From the NCBI GenBank assembly GCA_020025345.1, contig JAHHSH010000038.1, positions 1 through 17,914 on the forward strand: a stretch of DNA of 17,914 bases, given 5' to 3'. A model generated the notes under the pieces. That model was not told where the DNA came from, did no database searches, and saw nothing but the letters and a program-made list of their open reading frames with translations. This document shows, piece by piece, positions 6,646 through 13,737 of this stretch. The first letter of the stretch is position 1; every line of letters starts with the position of its first letter. Both the position numbers and the translations under genes were made by a program. The DNA comes from Oscillospiraceae bacterium (lineage in GTDB: Bacteria > Bacillota > Clostridia > Oscillospirales > Oscillospiraceae).

Positions 6646-7127
6646 GCGGAAAATTACCCGGTGCGCTGCTAATCTTACTGGGCGGCTTTTTAGCCTGCTT
6701 GTATCAGCGCAGAGCAGTGCGGACGGAGATCAGCTTGCTGTGGGAACTAACGGCGGCGTTGGAGAACATGGAGACAGCAATCCGCTGGCAGAAAATGCCG
6801 CTGCCCCGCACGATTATGCAGCAGTGTGATCGCACTTTGTGCGGGGAAATCTTTGGAAATGTGCTGGATAAGCTGGAAAGCGGAAACACTTTACAAACTT
6901 CATGGAAACAGGCTTTTTCTGAAAATATTTCGCCGGATTTTGCGGAAATCCTGTGCCAAGTGGATCTACAGGGTGATGAGCAGCAAATCACAGGAAGTCT
7001 CCGCAGCGCTGCGCAAAGTCTGGTGCGTCTGCGGCAGGAAAAGGAGGCGCAGCGGCAACAGAGGGAGAAGCTCTATATGGCGGTGGTGCTCAGTGGGGCA
7101 GGGCTTGCAATCATTGTACTGATTTGA
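6642..7127 (+). CDS. spoIIIAB: Stage III sporulation protein AB
   Basis: A 161-residue membrane protein (B. subtilis 171). One membrane segment lies at each end (residues about 6-20 and 145-161) with a helical cytoplasmic domain between, resembling the GspF/PilC platform proteins of secretion systems. Conserved stretches are the ALENMETAIRWQKMPLP region and the EKEAQRQQREKLY helix before the last membrane segment. It is predicted to be the membrane platform that contacts SpoIIIAA. The GTG start overlaps the spoIIIAA stop by four bases, with GAGGTGGAG 5 bases upstream. Confidence 0.94.
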   Translation: MSGKLPGALLILLGGFLACLYQRRAVRTEISLLWELTAALENMETAIRWQKMPLPRTIMQQCDRTLCGEIFGNVLDKLESGNTLQTSWKQAFSENISPDFAEILCQVDLQGDEQQITGSLRSAAQSLVRLRQEKEAQRQQREKLYMAVVLSGAGLAIIVLI

Positions 7128-7136
7128 GGATGCAAA

Positions 7137-7331
7137 ATGAATGTTGATTTGATTTTTAAAATAGCGGCCATTGGAATTCTGGTGGCAGTATTGAACCAGG
7201 TGCTGATCCGCAGCGGACGGGAGGAGCAGGCCATGATGACGACGTTGGCGGGGCTTGTCGTGGTGTTAATGATGCTGGTACAGGAGATCAGTGACCTCTT
7301 TAACCTCATCAAGACCCTCTTTTCTCTGTGA
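7137..7331 (+). CDS. spoIIIAC: Stage III sporulation protein AC
   Basis: A 64-residue protein with two membrane segments (about 7-24 and 33-50) around a short charged RSGREEQ turn, typical of SpoIIIAC. It is a small integral membrane component of the SpoIIIA channel complex. The ATG follows GAGGA at 6 bases. Its TGA overlaps the start of spoIIIAD. Confidence 0.95.
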   Translation: MNVDLIFKIAAIGILVAVLNQVLIRSGREEQAMMTTLAGLVVVLMMLVQEISDLFNLIKTLFSL

Positions 7332-7717
7332 TGGAGACGGTATATAAAGTGGGGGCCGTCTGTCTGATAGGCGCACTGCTGGCGGTTGTTCTGAAAAAGA
7401 GCAGCCCGGATATGGCATTTCTTCTGGTGCTGGCGGTGGCTGCGGTGGTGCTGGTATGGCTACAGGATATTCTGCGGGATGTGACGGATTTCCTGCGAAG
7501 CATGGCACAGGTCAGCGGCCTCGCCCCGGAAGTCTTTGTGCCGCTCTTAAAGACGGTAGGCATTGCCCTCATCAGCCGTCTTGGAGCGGGGCTCTGCCGG
7601 GATGCAGGGGAGACAACGCTGGCAACACTGGTGGAGATTGCTGCCGCTTTTGGTGCAATCTGGGTTTCGCTGCCTCTTTTGCAGGCGGTTTGGGAGATGC
7701 TGCAGACACTGCTATGA
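7331..7717 (+). CDS. spoIIIAD: Stage III sporulation protein AD
   Basis: A 128-residue, highly hydrophobic protein with about four membrane segments, matching SpoIIIAD in length (B. subtilis 133) and in the KKSSPDMAFLLVLA segment near residue 22. It is related to SpoIIIAC and part of the same membrane complex. Start choice is ambiguous: ATG at 7331 shares one base with the spoIIIAC TGA, and a GTG at 7328 gives the four-base GTGA overlap used elsewhere in the operon. No independent SD is visible, so translation is probably coupled to spoIIIAC. Confidence 0.94.
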   Translation: METVYKVGAVCLIGALLAVVLKKSSPDMAFLLVLAVAAVVLVWLQDILRDVTDFLRSMAQVSGLAPEVFVPLLKTVGIALISRLGAGLCRDAGETTLATLVEIAAAFGAIWVSLPLLQAVWEMLQTLL

Positions 7718-8805
7718 AAAGATGGTTATACATATGCGCGATATGCGCACTGCTGCTGTGCTTTGTGCAGCCGGTTGCTGCATTGACGCTGACAGAAGAT
7801 TTGGAGAAGGCGCTGCCACCGGAAGCGGAGGCACTTTTGGAGGATCTGGACGACGAGGAAGTCGATATGCACACACTGCCAGAGGGATTGGCGCGGCTTT
7901 GGGACGGGGCATGTGCTGCCTTTGGCGATGTGCTGCGGGGGAGCTTGCGCGGTGTGGTACTGCTCTTGGGTGTGGTGCTGCTGTGTGCGGTGGTTTCCGA
8001 TTGTATGGAGGCTTCCGGTGACGGAGTGATCCCTAATTTTACACCCATGGCGGGTGCTATGGCCATTACATTGATCGCGGCGGGGAATCTCCATACCATG
8101 ATGGGTGTGGGCGTGGAGACGATCGAAGAATTGGATATCTTCTCCAAGGCGTTGCTGCCTACCCTCTCTGCAGCTGTTGCTGCCGGGGGCGGTGTTGTAA
8201 CAGCCGGGTTTCGGCAGGTAGCTTCTATCTTCTTCGCCGAGCTCCTTATTTCGCTCATACGCGGGGTGCTGCTGCCTTTGGTGTATATCTATATTGCTGC
8301 AGCTGCTGCCAACGCTATGTTACCGGGGCAGCGGCTAAAGTCAGTAGGGAAGGCCATTTCCAAGGGCGTTACATGGCTGCTGACCGGGCTGTTGCTGCTC
8401 TATACAGGGTTTCTCACGGTATCCGGGGCCATGACCGGCTCGGCAGATGCGCTGACCATGCAGCTGACCCGCAGTGCTATGGGGACGGTGCCTGTGGTAG
8501 GCGGTATTATTTCTGACGCGGCAGGGACGGTTCTGGCCGGTGCTGCTACGGTGAAAAATACAGTGGGCGTTGTGGGAATGCTGGCGGTGCTGGCCCTGTG
8601 TCTCATGCCGTTTCTGCGCTTAGCGATACAATATCTTCTTTATAAGCTGGCAGCGTTTCTGGCCGGAATGGTGGGTAGCCCGGATCTGATGGAACTCATT
8701 GAAGCTCTGGGGGGTGCCTTTGGTATGATCTTGGGAATGACGGCTGCCTGTGCGCTGCTGCTTCTCATCTCTATTGCAACGACAATTACGGTGGTGACGA
8801 TATGA
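7714..8805 (+). CDS. spoIIIAE: Stage III sporulation protein AE
   Basis: A 363-residue polytopic membrane protein (B. subtilis about 399). An N-terminal signal-like segment (residues 1-23, ending QPVAALT) is followed by an acidic stretch (EALLEDLDDEEVDMH). The remainder has about seven to eight hydrophobic segments with conserved small-residue runs. It is an essential membrane component of the SpoIIIA-SpoIIQ channel. ATG at 7714 overlaps the spoIIIAD stop by four bases (ATGA). The open frame extends further upstream within spoIIIAD, but that part is a shadow. SD is weak, so coupling is likely. Confidence 0.95.
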   Translation: MKRWLYICAICALLLCFVQPVAALTLTEDLEKALPPEAEALLEDLDDEEVDMHTLPEGLARLWDGACAAFGDVLRGSLRGVVLLLGVVLLCAVVSDCMEASGDGVIPNFTPMAGAMAITLIAAGNLHTMMGVGVETIEELDIFSKALLPTLSAAVAAGGGVVTAGFRQVASIFFAELLISLIRGVLLPLVYIYIAAAAANAMLPGQRLKSVGKAISKGVTWLLTGLLLLYTGFLTVSGAMTGSADALTMQLTRSAMGTVPVVGGIISDAAGTVLAGAATVKNTVGVVGMLAVLALCLMPFLRLAIQYLLYKLAAFLAGMVGSPDLMELIEALGGAFGMILGMTAACALLLLISIATTITVVTI

Positions 8806-9275
8806 CAACTTGGCTGAGAGAATGGCTGACCGGGCTGATTGCAACGGCAATGGTACTTTCCCTTTTATATGCACTGGTGCCAAAGGGGACAATGCGCGTC
8901 ATGATCCGCTTTACCGGCGGGCTGGTACTGCTGCTGGCAGTGCTGCGACCATTGCTTCGGGTCAACGTGGAGGAACTGCAGTTGCATTATCGGGAGTATC
9001 AGAAAGAAGTAGACCAGCAGATCACCCTTTATCAAGAGGAGAATCAAGAGCAAATGGCAGCAATCATAGAAGAGGAACTGGCTGCATATATATCGAAAAA
9101 GACAGAGACCATGGGGCTTGCCTGTCGGGTACAGGTGGAGACGGAGCTGAGAGACGGCGTGCCGATGCCCTGCCGTGTATCACTGGATATCCCCTATGAT
9201 GTGTCGTTGAGTAGATGGATCAAAGAGGAAACGGGCATTGCAGAGGAGAACCAGCACTGGGAGGTGGGGCGATGA
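8802..9275 (+). CDS. spoIIIAF: Stage III sporulation protein AF
   Basis: A 157-residue protein, shorter than B. subtilis SpoIIIAF (206). Two N-terminal membrane segments (about 8-26 and 33-48) are followed by a charged helical region (HYREYQKEVDQQITLYQEEN) and a small C-terminal alpha/beta domain. This C-terminal domain resembles the ring-building folds of secretion systems. It is a membrane component of the channel. ATG overlaps the spoIIIAE stop by four bases (ATGA), and its own stop overlaps the spoIIIAG ATG the same way. Confidence 0.93.
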   Translation: MTTWLREWLTGLIATAMVLSLLYALVPKGTMRVMIRFTGGLVLLLAVLRPLLRVNVEELQLHYREYQKEVDQQITLYQEENQEQMAAIIEEELAAYISKKTETMGLACRVQVETELRDGVPMPCRVSLDIPYDVSLSRWIKEETGIAEENQHWEVGR

Positions 9276-9787
9276 AATGGAAAGAGGGCAGGATCGATGT
9301 GTCGGTACTATGGAAAAAATACCGATTTGTGATCCTGGTGATTTTGGCGGGCGTAGTGCTGATGCTGCTGCCTGCTTACAGCGGTGAGCAAGAGGGACAC
9401 AGCGAAGAGCCATCCGGGCGTGAGACCTTTTCTTTGGAGCGTGTGGAGGCGAGAATGGAGGAGCTTCTGGGCCAAATTGAGGGCGCGGGGAAGCTGCAGC
9501 TGATGCTGACGTTGCAAAGCGGATCACAACTGCAGCTGGCGGAGGATACCGATCTTACTGCGGCGGCGGATGAGCAGCGCAGCGAGCGTTCCACCGTAAC
9601 TCTCAACCGCGGCAGCGGCGTAGAGGACATTGTGGTGACTCGTCAGATTTATCCCATCTATCAAGGTGCTGTCGTAGTCTGTCAGGGGGCGGATAACGCG
9701 GCTGTCCGTCTGGCGCTGACGGAGGCGGTTTGTGCGCTGACAGGCTTGAGCAGTGACAAAGTATCAATTGTAAAATGGAATGCATAA
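9272..9787 (+). CDS. spoIIIAG: Stage III sporulation protein AG, channel ring protein
   Basis: A 171-residue bitopic protein: short cytoplasmic N-terminus, one membrane segment (about 18-34), then an intermembrane domain. That domain contains VEARMEELLGQIEGAGKLQLMLTL-like sequence, a beta-rich insert (SERSTVTLNRG) and the conserved YPIYQGAVVVCQGADN. In B. subtilis this ring-building domain forms a large 30-fold ring in the intermembrane space. ATG at 9272 overlaps the spoIIIAF stop by four bases and has GGGAGG 7 bases upstream. Confidence 0.96.
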   Translation: MKWKEGRIDVSVLWKKYRFVILVILAGVVLMLLPAYSGEQEGHSEEPSGRETFSLERVEARMEELLGQIEGAGKLQLMLTLQSGSQLQLAEDTDLTAAADEQRSERSTVTLNRGSGVEDIVVTRQIYPIYQGAVVVCQGADNAAVRLALTEAVCALTGLSSDKVSIVKWNA

Positions 9788-9801
9788 GGAGGAGCGGTTC
9801 G

Positions 9802-10383
9802 ATGAAAGGTAAAATGAAGGATGTCGTAAAGGGCTCGATGAAGCAGGTATGGAAAAAACGGGCAGTGGCAGCTACGGTGCTCCTGTTTGTGGGCGCGGCG
9901 GTCTATCTCAACTGGCGCTACGCCGACGATGTGGCGGAGAGTTCCAAAGTGCTGGGGCAGTCCACACTGGTTTCGTCTCAGGATGAGGCCGCTAATGTGG
10001 CTGATAAGGGAGCGGATCCGCAGACGGAGGGAAATGACTATTTTGCTACTGCAAGGCTCAGCCGAAAACAGGCCCGTGACAACGCCATCAGTATGCTGAA
10101 GGAGGCGGAGACGGACGAGAATGCGGAGCAGAGTGTACTCAATGAGGCCTCCGAAACACTGCAGGTATTGGCGTCTTACACGGTGGCGGAGTCACAGATC
10201 GAGAGCCTTGTGACGGCTAAGGGGTATGATGATTGCGTCACATTTATGGGCGCTGACAGTATCAGCGTGGTGGTTTCCGATAAAGACGGTTTGGACAAAA
10301 CAGATGTGGCACGAATCAAGGATATTGTCATCAATGAAACAGACTATACCGCCGATCAAATCAAAATCATGGAGTCAAATTAA
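9802..10383 (+). CDS. spoIIIAH: Stage III sporulation protein AH, SpoIIQ partner
   Basis: A 193-residue bitopic protein (B. subtilis 218). A basic N-terminus (KGSMKQVWKKR) precedes a membrane segment at 21-37 and a low-complexity linker. The C-terminal YscJ/FliF-like domain begins near YFATARLSRKQARDNAISML and ends with the VSDKDGLDKTDVARIKDIV block. In B. subtilis this domain binds forespore SpoIIQ across the septum. ATG at 9802 has AAGGAGGA upstream at about 9 bases; it is the only gene from spoIIIAD onward not overlapping its predecessor. It ends the operon, and I see no terminator before the next promoter, so sporulation transcripts may read into the asp23-like gene and nusB. Confidence 0.96.
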   Translation: MKGKMKDVVKGSMKQVWKKRAVAATVLLFVGAAVYLNWRYADDVAESSKVLGQSTLVSSQDEAANVADKGADPQTEGNDYFATARLSRKQARDNAISMLKEAETDENAEQSVLNEASETLQVLASYTVAESQIESLVTAKGYDDCVTFMGADSISVVVSDKDGLDKTDVARIKDIVINETDYTADQIKIMESN

Positions 10384-10386
10384 TAG

Positions 10387-10415
10387 TTGTATTTTCTGCG
10401 GGGAAATGGTATACT
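10387..10415 (+). promoter_or_regulatory. Sigma-A promoter for the asp23-nusB-xseA-xseB-ispA cluster
   Basis: TTGTAT (10387-10392) and TATACT (10410-10415) are separated by 17 bases. The -10 lies inside an inverted repeat GTATAC-TTA-GTATAC (10409-10423), which is also a direct repeat of TATACTTA (10410-10417 and 10419-10426). It starts 3 bases after the spoIIIAH stop. Confidence 0.72.
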
Positions 10416-10461
10416 TAGTATACTTATAACGCAAATGATACGATTTAGGAGATTTTTGATT

Positions 10462-10821
10462 ATGGGCGATAATAAAGAATATATGACACATCAGGAGAAT
10501 ATGGGTACGATCCAGATTTCTGAGGATGTTGTGGCTTCTGTTGCCACATCTGCCGCACTGGATGTGGACGGTGTCAGCGGTCTTTTGAGCGCCAATATGT
10601 CCGATTTCATGGGCGGCAAGAAAATGACGGCCAAGGGCGTTCGCGTGGAGATGGTGGAGGACGCCATCGTAGTACACCTGTTTCTCGTTATCCGCTACGG
10701 CTGTGCCGTATCCGAGATTGCGACTAAGGTGCAGGAGAGCGTGTTTACGACACTGCGGGATATGACCGGATTTGATGTAAGCGCCGTGAATGTCCACGTT
10801 GGTGGGATCAGCTTCGAGTAA
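10462..10821 (+). CDS. Asp23/Gls24 family envelope stress response protein
   Basis: A 119-residue protein of the Asp23/Gls24 (DUF322) family: GTIQISEDVVASVATSAALDVDGVSGL at residues about 15-41, a central MTAKGVRVEM strand and VNVHVGGISF at the end. Asp23 of Staphylococcus is a membrane-associated protein linked to cell-envelope homeostasis. In Clostridia one member is regularly encoded next to nusB, as here. ATG at 10462 follows AGGAG at about 10 bases; the open frame upstream of it lies in the promoter and is not coding. It is the first gene of the housekeeping cluster. Confidence 0.93.
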   Translation: MGDNKEYMTHQENMGTIQISEDVVASVATSAALDVDGVSGLLSANMSDFMGGKKMTAKGVRVEMVEDAIVVHLFLVIRYGCAVSEIATKVQESVFTTLRDMTGFDVSAVNVHVGGISFE

Positions 10822-10850
10822 GAGAAAGAGAGAAGAGGGCCTAAAGTACT

Positions 10851-11300
10851 ATGACACGCAGCACAGCAAGAGAAATTGCCACACATTTGGCTTATGAATT
10901 TAGCTTTACGGATTTGCAGATCGATGAGTTTTTGACACAGCGTCTGGCGGCGGAGAATTTCGCCGATCTGGCGGCGGAGTGTGAGATATATCAGGATCTG
11001 CCCAATGAAAAGCAGAAACAGTACATCTACCGTCTGGTCTCCGGCGTTGCAGAGCATGCCGCCGAGCTGGATACCTACATTGAGACGTATTCCAAGAACT
11101 GGCGTTTTGAGCGTATTTCGCTGGTGGCCTCCGCTATTATGCGCGTGGCCATGTTTGAGATCCTCTATATGCCGGAGATCCCCCACGGAGTGGCCATCAA
11201 CGAGGCGGTGGAGATCGCCAAGAAGTATGAGGAACCCGAGGTGGTTCGTTTTATGAACGGTATTCTTGGCAGCTTCCTGCGAGAGGAAGTTAAAAATTAA
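10851..11300 (+). CDS. nusB: Transcription antitermination factor NusB
   Basis: A 149-residue all-helical protein of normal NusB length. The N-terminal TRSTAREIATHLAYEFSF is an arginine-rich RNA-contact helix, and the C-terminal half has the family signature WRFERISLVASAIMRVAMFE followed by IPHGVAINEAVEIAKKYEE and FMNGILGSF. NusB with NusE (S10) binds boxA RNA to promote rRNA antitermination. The SD is weak (GAAGAGGG region). It lies 29 bases after the asp23-like gene and is followed by a hairpin at 11303. Confidence 0.97.
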   Translation: MTRSTAREIATHLAYEFSFTDLQIDEFLTQRLAAENFADLAAECEIYQDLPNEKQKQYIYRLVSGVAEHAAELDTYIETYSKNWRFERISLVASAIMRVAMFEILYMPEIPHGVAINEAVEIAKKYEEPEVVRFMNGILGSFLREEVKN

Positions 11301-11302
11301 CT

Positions 11303-11333
11303 AAACAGGCAGAGCTGTCAGCTCTGCCTGTTT
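11303..11333 (+). terminator. Hairpin between nusB and xseA, likely partial terminator
   Basis: A perfect 14-bp stem (11303-11316 with 11320-11333) with loop GTC, ending in only four T (TTTTCG). The xseA SD begins about 7 bases later. No convincing promoter separates it from xseA, so it may attenuate or mark an RNA-processing site inside the cluster. Confidence 0.7.
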
Positions 11334-11354
11334 TCGATAAGGGAGGGTCGCAGC

Positions 11355-12560
11355 GTGGAAGATCAGCGGATCTATGCGGTGTCCGAAGTCAATCAATATG
11401 TAAAAAATCTCATTGAGGGCCAGCCGGAACTAAGTAATATCCTCATCTGGGGTGAGCTTTCTAACTATAAAGTTTATGCCTCCGGGCATCACTACTTTAC
11501 TTTGAAGGATGAAGGCGGCGTGCTGCGCTGCGTCATGTTTAAGGGCTCTGCCATGAAGCTGCGGTTTCGTCCCGGCGATGGTATGAAGGTGATCGCCTCC
11601 GGGCGCATTTCTGTCTATCCCCGTGATGGCGCCTATCAGCTCTACTGTACACATCTTTCTGCCGATGGTATTGGTGATTTATATGTGGCCTTTGAACAGC
11701 TGAAGGAGAAACTGTATCGTGAGGGGCTTTTTGACCCGGCCCATAAAAAGCCGCTGCCCCTTTTTCCTAAACGGATCGCCATTGTTACCAGTGGTTCTGG
11801 GGCCGCAGTGCATGATATGATCCGTATTTTGCGCCGCCGCTATCCGCTGGCCAAGGTGCTCCTTTTGCCGGTACGGGTGCAGGGGGCGGAAGCGCCCGCG
11901 GAAATCGTTGGCGCCATCCGTTATGCTAATCGTTGGAAGCTGGGTGATGTGCTCATCACTGGTCGTGGCGGTGGTTCACTGGAGGATTTGTGGGCCTTTA
12001 ACGATGAGCGGGTGGCTCGTGCCATTTACGACTCAGAAATTCCCGTTATTTCAGCGGTGGGACACGAGCCGGATGTGACCATTTCTGACTTTGTGGCAGA
12101 TCGGCGCGCCTCCACACCGTCCAACGCGGCAGAGATTGCCGTACCGGATATGACCGAACTGCTGCGCGGACTGCAGAATAGCGGTAATCGTCTGGTGCAG
12201 GCGGAACTGAACCTGCTGGAACGGGGAAATCAAAAGCTGCAGTATCTTGCGGACAAGCGTGCTCTTACCGATGCTACGGCTGTTTTCCAGGATCGACGGC
12301 AGCAACTGGACTATCTGCAGGAGAAAATGGCGGCAGCAGAACGGATGCAGCTGGAGCAGCACTATCGCAAGTTTGGCCAGCTGACGGCCAAGCTGGATGC
12401 GCTCAGCCCGCTGCAGGTGTTAGGCCGCGGCTATGCACTGGCCCAGAGTGAGGATGGCACCGTGCTGCGCAGTGCCAAGCAGGTGGAGACGGGTGCACAG
12501 ATCCGCGTGCGGCTCCATGAGGGAGAGCTGCACTGTACAGTGAATGATAAAGGGGAGTAA
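11355..12560 (+). CDS. xseA: Exodeoxyribonuclease VII large subunit
   Basis: A 401-residue protein, somewhat shorter than B. subtilis XseA (448). An N-terminal OB-fold DNA-binding domain (residues about 5-105, YAVSEVNQYVKNLIE and IWGELSNYKVYASGHHYFTL) is followed by the catalytic domain. That domain has KRIAIVTSGSGAAVHD (about 139-154), GRGGGSLEDLWAFNDE (203-218) and SAVGHEPDVTISDFVADRRA (233-252). A coiled-coil region (about 270-345) ends in the conserved LSPLQVLGRGYAL. With XseB it degrades single-stranded DNA to oligonucleotides. GTG at 11355 follows GGGAGG at 8 bases. xseB overlaps or abuts the stop codon. Confidence 0.97.
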   Translation: MEDQRIYAVSEVNQYVKNLIEGQPELSNILIWGELSNYKVYASGHHYFTLKDEGGVLRCVMFKGSAMKLRFRPGDGMKVIASGRISVYPRDGAYQLYCTHLSADGIGDLYVAFEQLKEKLYREGLFDPAHKKPLPLFPKRIAIVTSGSGAAVHDMIRILRRRYPLAKVLLLPVRVQGAEAPAEIVGAIRYANRWKLGDVLITGRGGGSLEDLWAFNDERVARAIYDSEIPVISAVGHEPDVTISDFVADRRASTPSNAAEIAVPDMTELLRGLQNSGNRLVQAELNLLERGNQKLQYLADKRALTDATAVFQDRRQQLDYLQEKMAAAERMQLEQHYRKFGQLTAKLDALSPLQVLGRGYALAQSEDGTVLRSAKQVETGAQIRVRLHEGELHCTVNDKGE

Positions 12561-12565
12561 TGCAT

Positions 12566-12793
12566 ATGGGACAGATGACATTTGAAGAGAAGATGGTACG
12601 CCTGGAAGCCATCGTTGCCAAGCTGGAAAAGGGCGATGCATCGCTGGATGATTCCTTAAAGCTCTTTGAAGAGGGAACGCATCTGGTGGGCTCCTGCCGC
12701 GAGGAACTGGACAAGGCGGAGCAGCAGGTGGTGCGCCTTATGAAGGGACCGGACGGTGCACCGGTCGAAAATGAATTTACAAGTGAGGAATAA
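12566..12793 (+). CDS. xseB: Exodeoxyribonuclease VII small subunit
   Basis: A 75-residue helical-hairpin protein: MTFEEKMVRLEAIVAKLEKGD, then SLDDSLKLFEEGTHL and a charged C-terminal helix, the standard XseB pattern. Several XseB subunits bind the coiled coil of XseA. Start choice: ATG at 12560 overlaps the xseA TAA by one base but is only 2 bases from AGGGGAG; ATG at 12566 has the same SD at 8 bases, so I prefer it. ATG at 12575 would give the family's usual N-terminus but lies far from the SD. Confidence 0.94.
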   Translation: MGQMTFEEKMVRLEAIVAKLEKGDASLDDSLKLFEEGTHLVGSCREELDKAEQQVVRLMKGPDGAPVENEFTSEE

Positions 12794-12797
12794 AGAG

Positions 12798-13667
12798 ATG
12801 GACTACGAAAATCGCTATGCTACCTATCAAAACGCTGTCGAGGAATATCTCGATCATCTTTTCACCGAGGAAAAGCCCTATGACCGACTGTATGAAGCCA
12901 TGCGCTACAGCATTCTGGCAGGGGGGAAGAGGATCCGCCCTGTTTTGACGCTGGAGTTTGCTCGGCTGGGCGGTATCGACTGGCGTTTGGCGCTGCCTTA
13001 CGCCTGTGCATTGGAGCTGGTACATAATTACTCTTTGATCCACGATGATCTTCCCTGTATGGATGATGACGAGCTACGCCGCGGTAAGCCCACTAACCAT
13101 CGGGTATATGGCGAAACGCTGGCGATTCTGGCGGGTGATGCCCTGCAGCCGGAGGCATTCCGCTTGATCGCACAGGCACCCGGTATGAGTGCTGAGAGCC
13201 GTATTGATGCGGTGGAGGTGCTCGCCAAAGCCTGCGGTGCCGATGGAATGGTAGCCGGACAGGTACTGGACACCGTGTATGATGTAGAGGACGTAATGGG
13301 ACTTACCAATCTTATCCGGCTCAAGACCGGCGCGATGATCTCCGGTGCGGCAGAGCTTGGCTGTGCGGCTGCCGGTATGTCCAAAGAAAAACGGGCGCAG
13401 GCTGTCGTGTTTGCCGATCAGTTGGGACTTGCATTCCAGATCCGTGATGATGTGTTGGATGTGGTAGGTGATGAGACTACTTTTGGTAAGCCGATTGGCT
13501 CGGATAAAGAAGAGGGGAAGGTTACTTTCGTGGATGTTCTGGGACTGGATGGCTGCAACCAAGAAGTGGAGGCCTGCACGAATCGGGCTAAGGCTGCTGT
13601 AGCGGATTGGGAGGATCACGACTTCCTGTGGGAGCTGGCAGACCGAATGGTAGGCCGGAAAAGCTGA
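12798..13667 (+). CDS. ispA: Farnesyl diphosphate synthase (short-chain polyprenyl synthase)
   Basis: A 289-residue trans-prenyltransferase that condenses IPP with DMAPP/GPP. GGKRIRP is at 42-48; the first aspartate-rich motif DDLPCMD is at 83-89 followed by RRGKPTNHRVYGE, and the second, DDVLD, is at 217-221 within QIRDDVLDVVGD. The two residues LV before HNYSLIHDD are bulky enough for a short-chain product, consistent with IspA. The KTGAMI motif is present; the family's usual GMVGGQ reads GMVAGQ here. ATG at 12798 follows GAGGAA at 7 bases and lies 4 bases after the xseB stop. It ends the cluster at a strong terminator; dxs, a frequent neighbour in Clostridia, does not follow. Confidence 0.95.
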   Translation: MDYENRYATYQNAVEEYLDHLFTEEKPYDRLYEAMRYSILAGGKRIRPVLTLEFARLGGIDWRLALPYACALELVHNYSLIHDDLPCMDDDELRRGKPTNHRVYGETLAILAGDALQPEAFRLIAQAPGMSAESRIDAVEVLAKACGADGMVAGQVLDTVYDVEDVMGLTNLIRLKTGAMISGAAELGCAAAGMSKEKRAQAVVFADQLGLAFQIRDDVLDVVGDETTFGKPIGSDKEEGKVTFVDVLGLDGCNQEVEACTNRAKAAVADWEDHDFLWELADRMVGRKS

Positions 13668-13676
13668 TAAACGAAT

Positions 13677-13720
13677 ATATAAAAAGAGGTCCTGCCTTGC
13701 GGCAGGGCCTCTTTTTATAT
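13677..13720. terminator. Bidirectional terminator between ispA and potD
   Basis: A 20-bp stem (13677-13696 with 13701-13720, one T/G wobble) with loop TTGC. The outer A/T pairs give a U-run after the GC-rich core on either strand. It lies between the convergent stops of ispA and potD. Confidence 0.95.
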
Positions 13721-13737
13721 TACTTATATTGTAGGGG

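Noticed and set aside
7456..7713. N-terminal extension of spoIIIAE into spoIIIAD
   Set aside because: It would overlap spoIIIAD by over 250 bases and lacks membrane or signal features; ATG at 7714 starts a signal-like segment and fits the ATGA overlap pattern of the operon.
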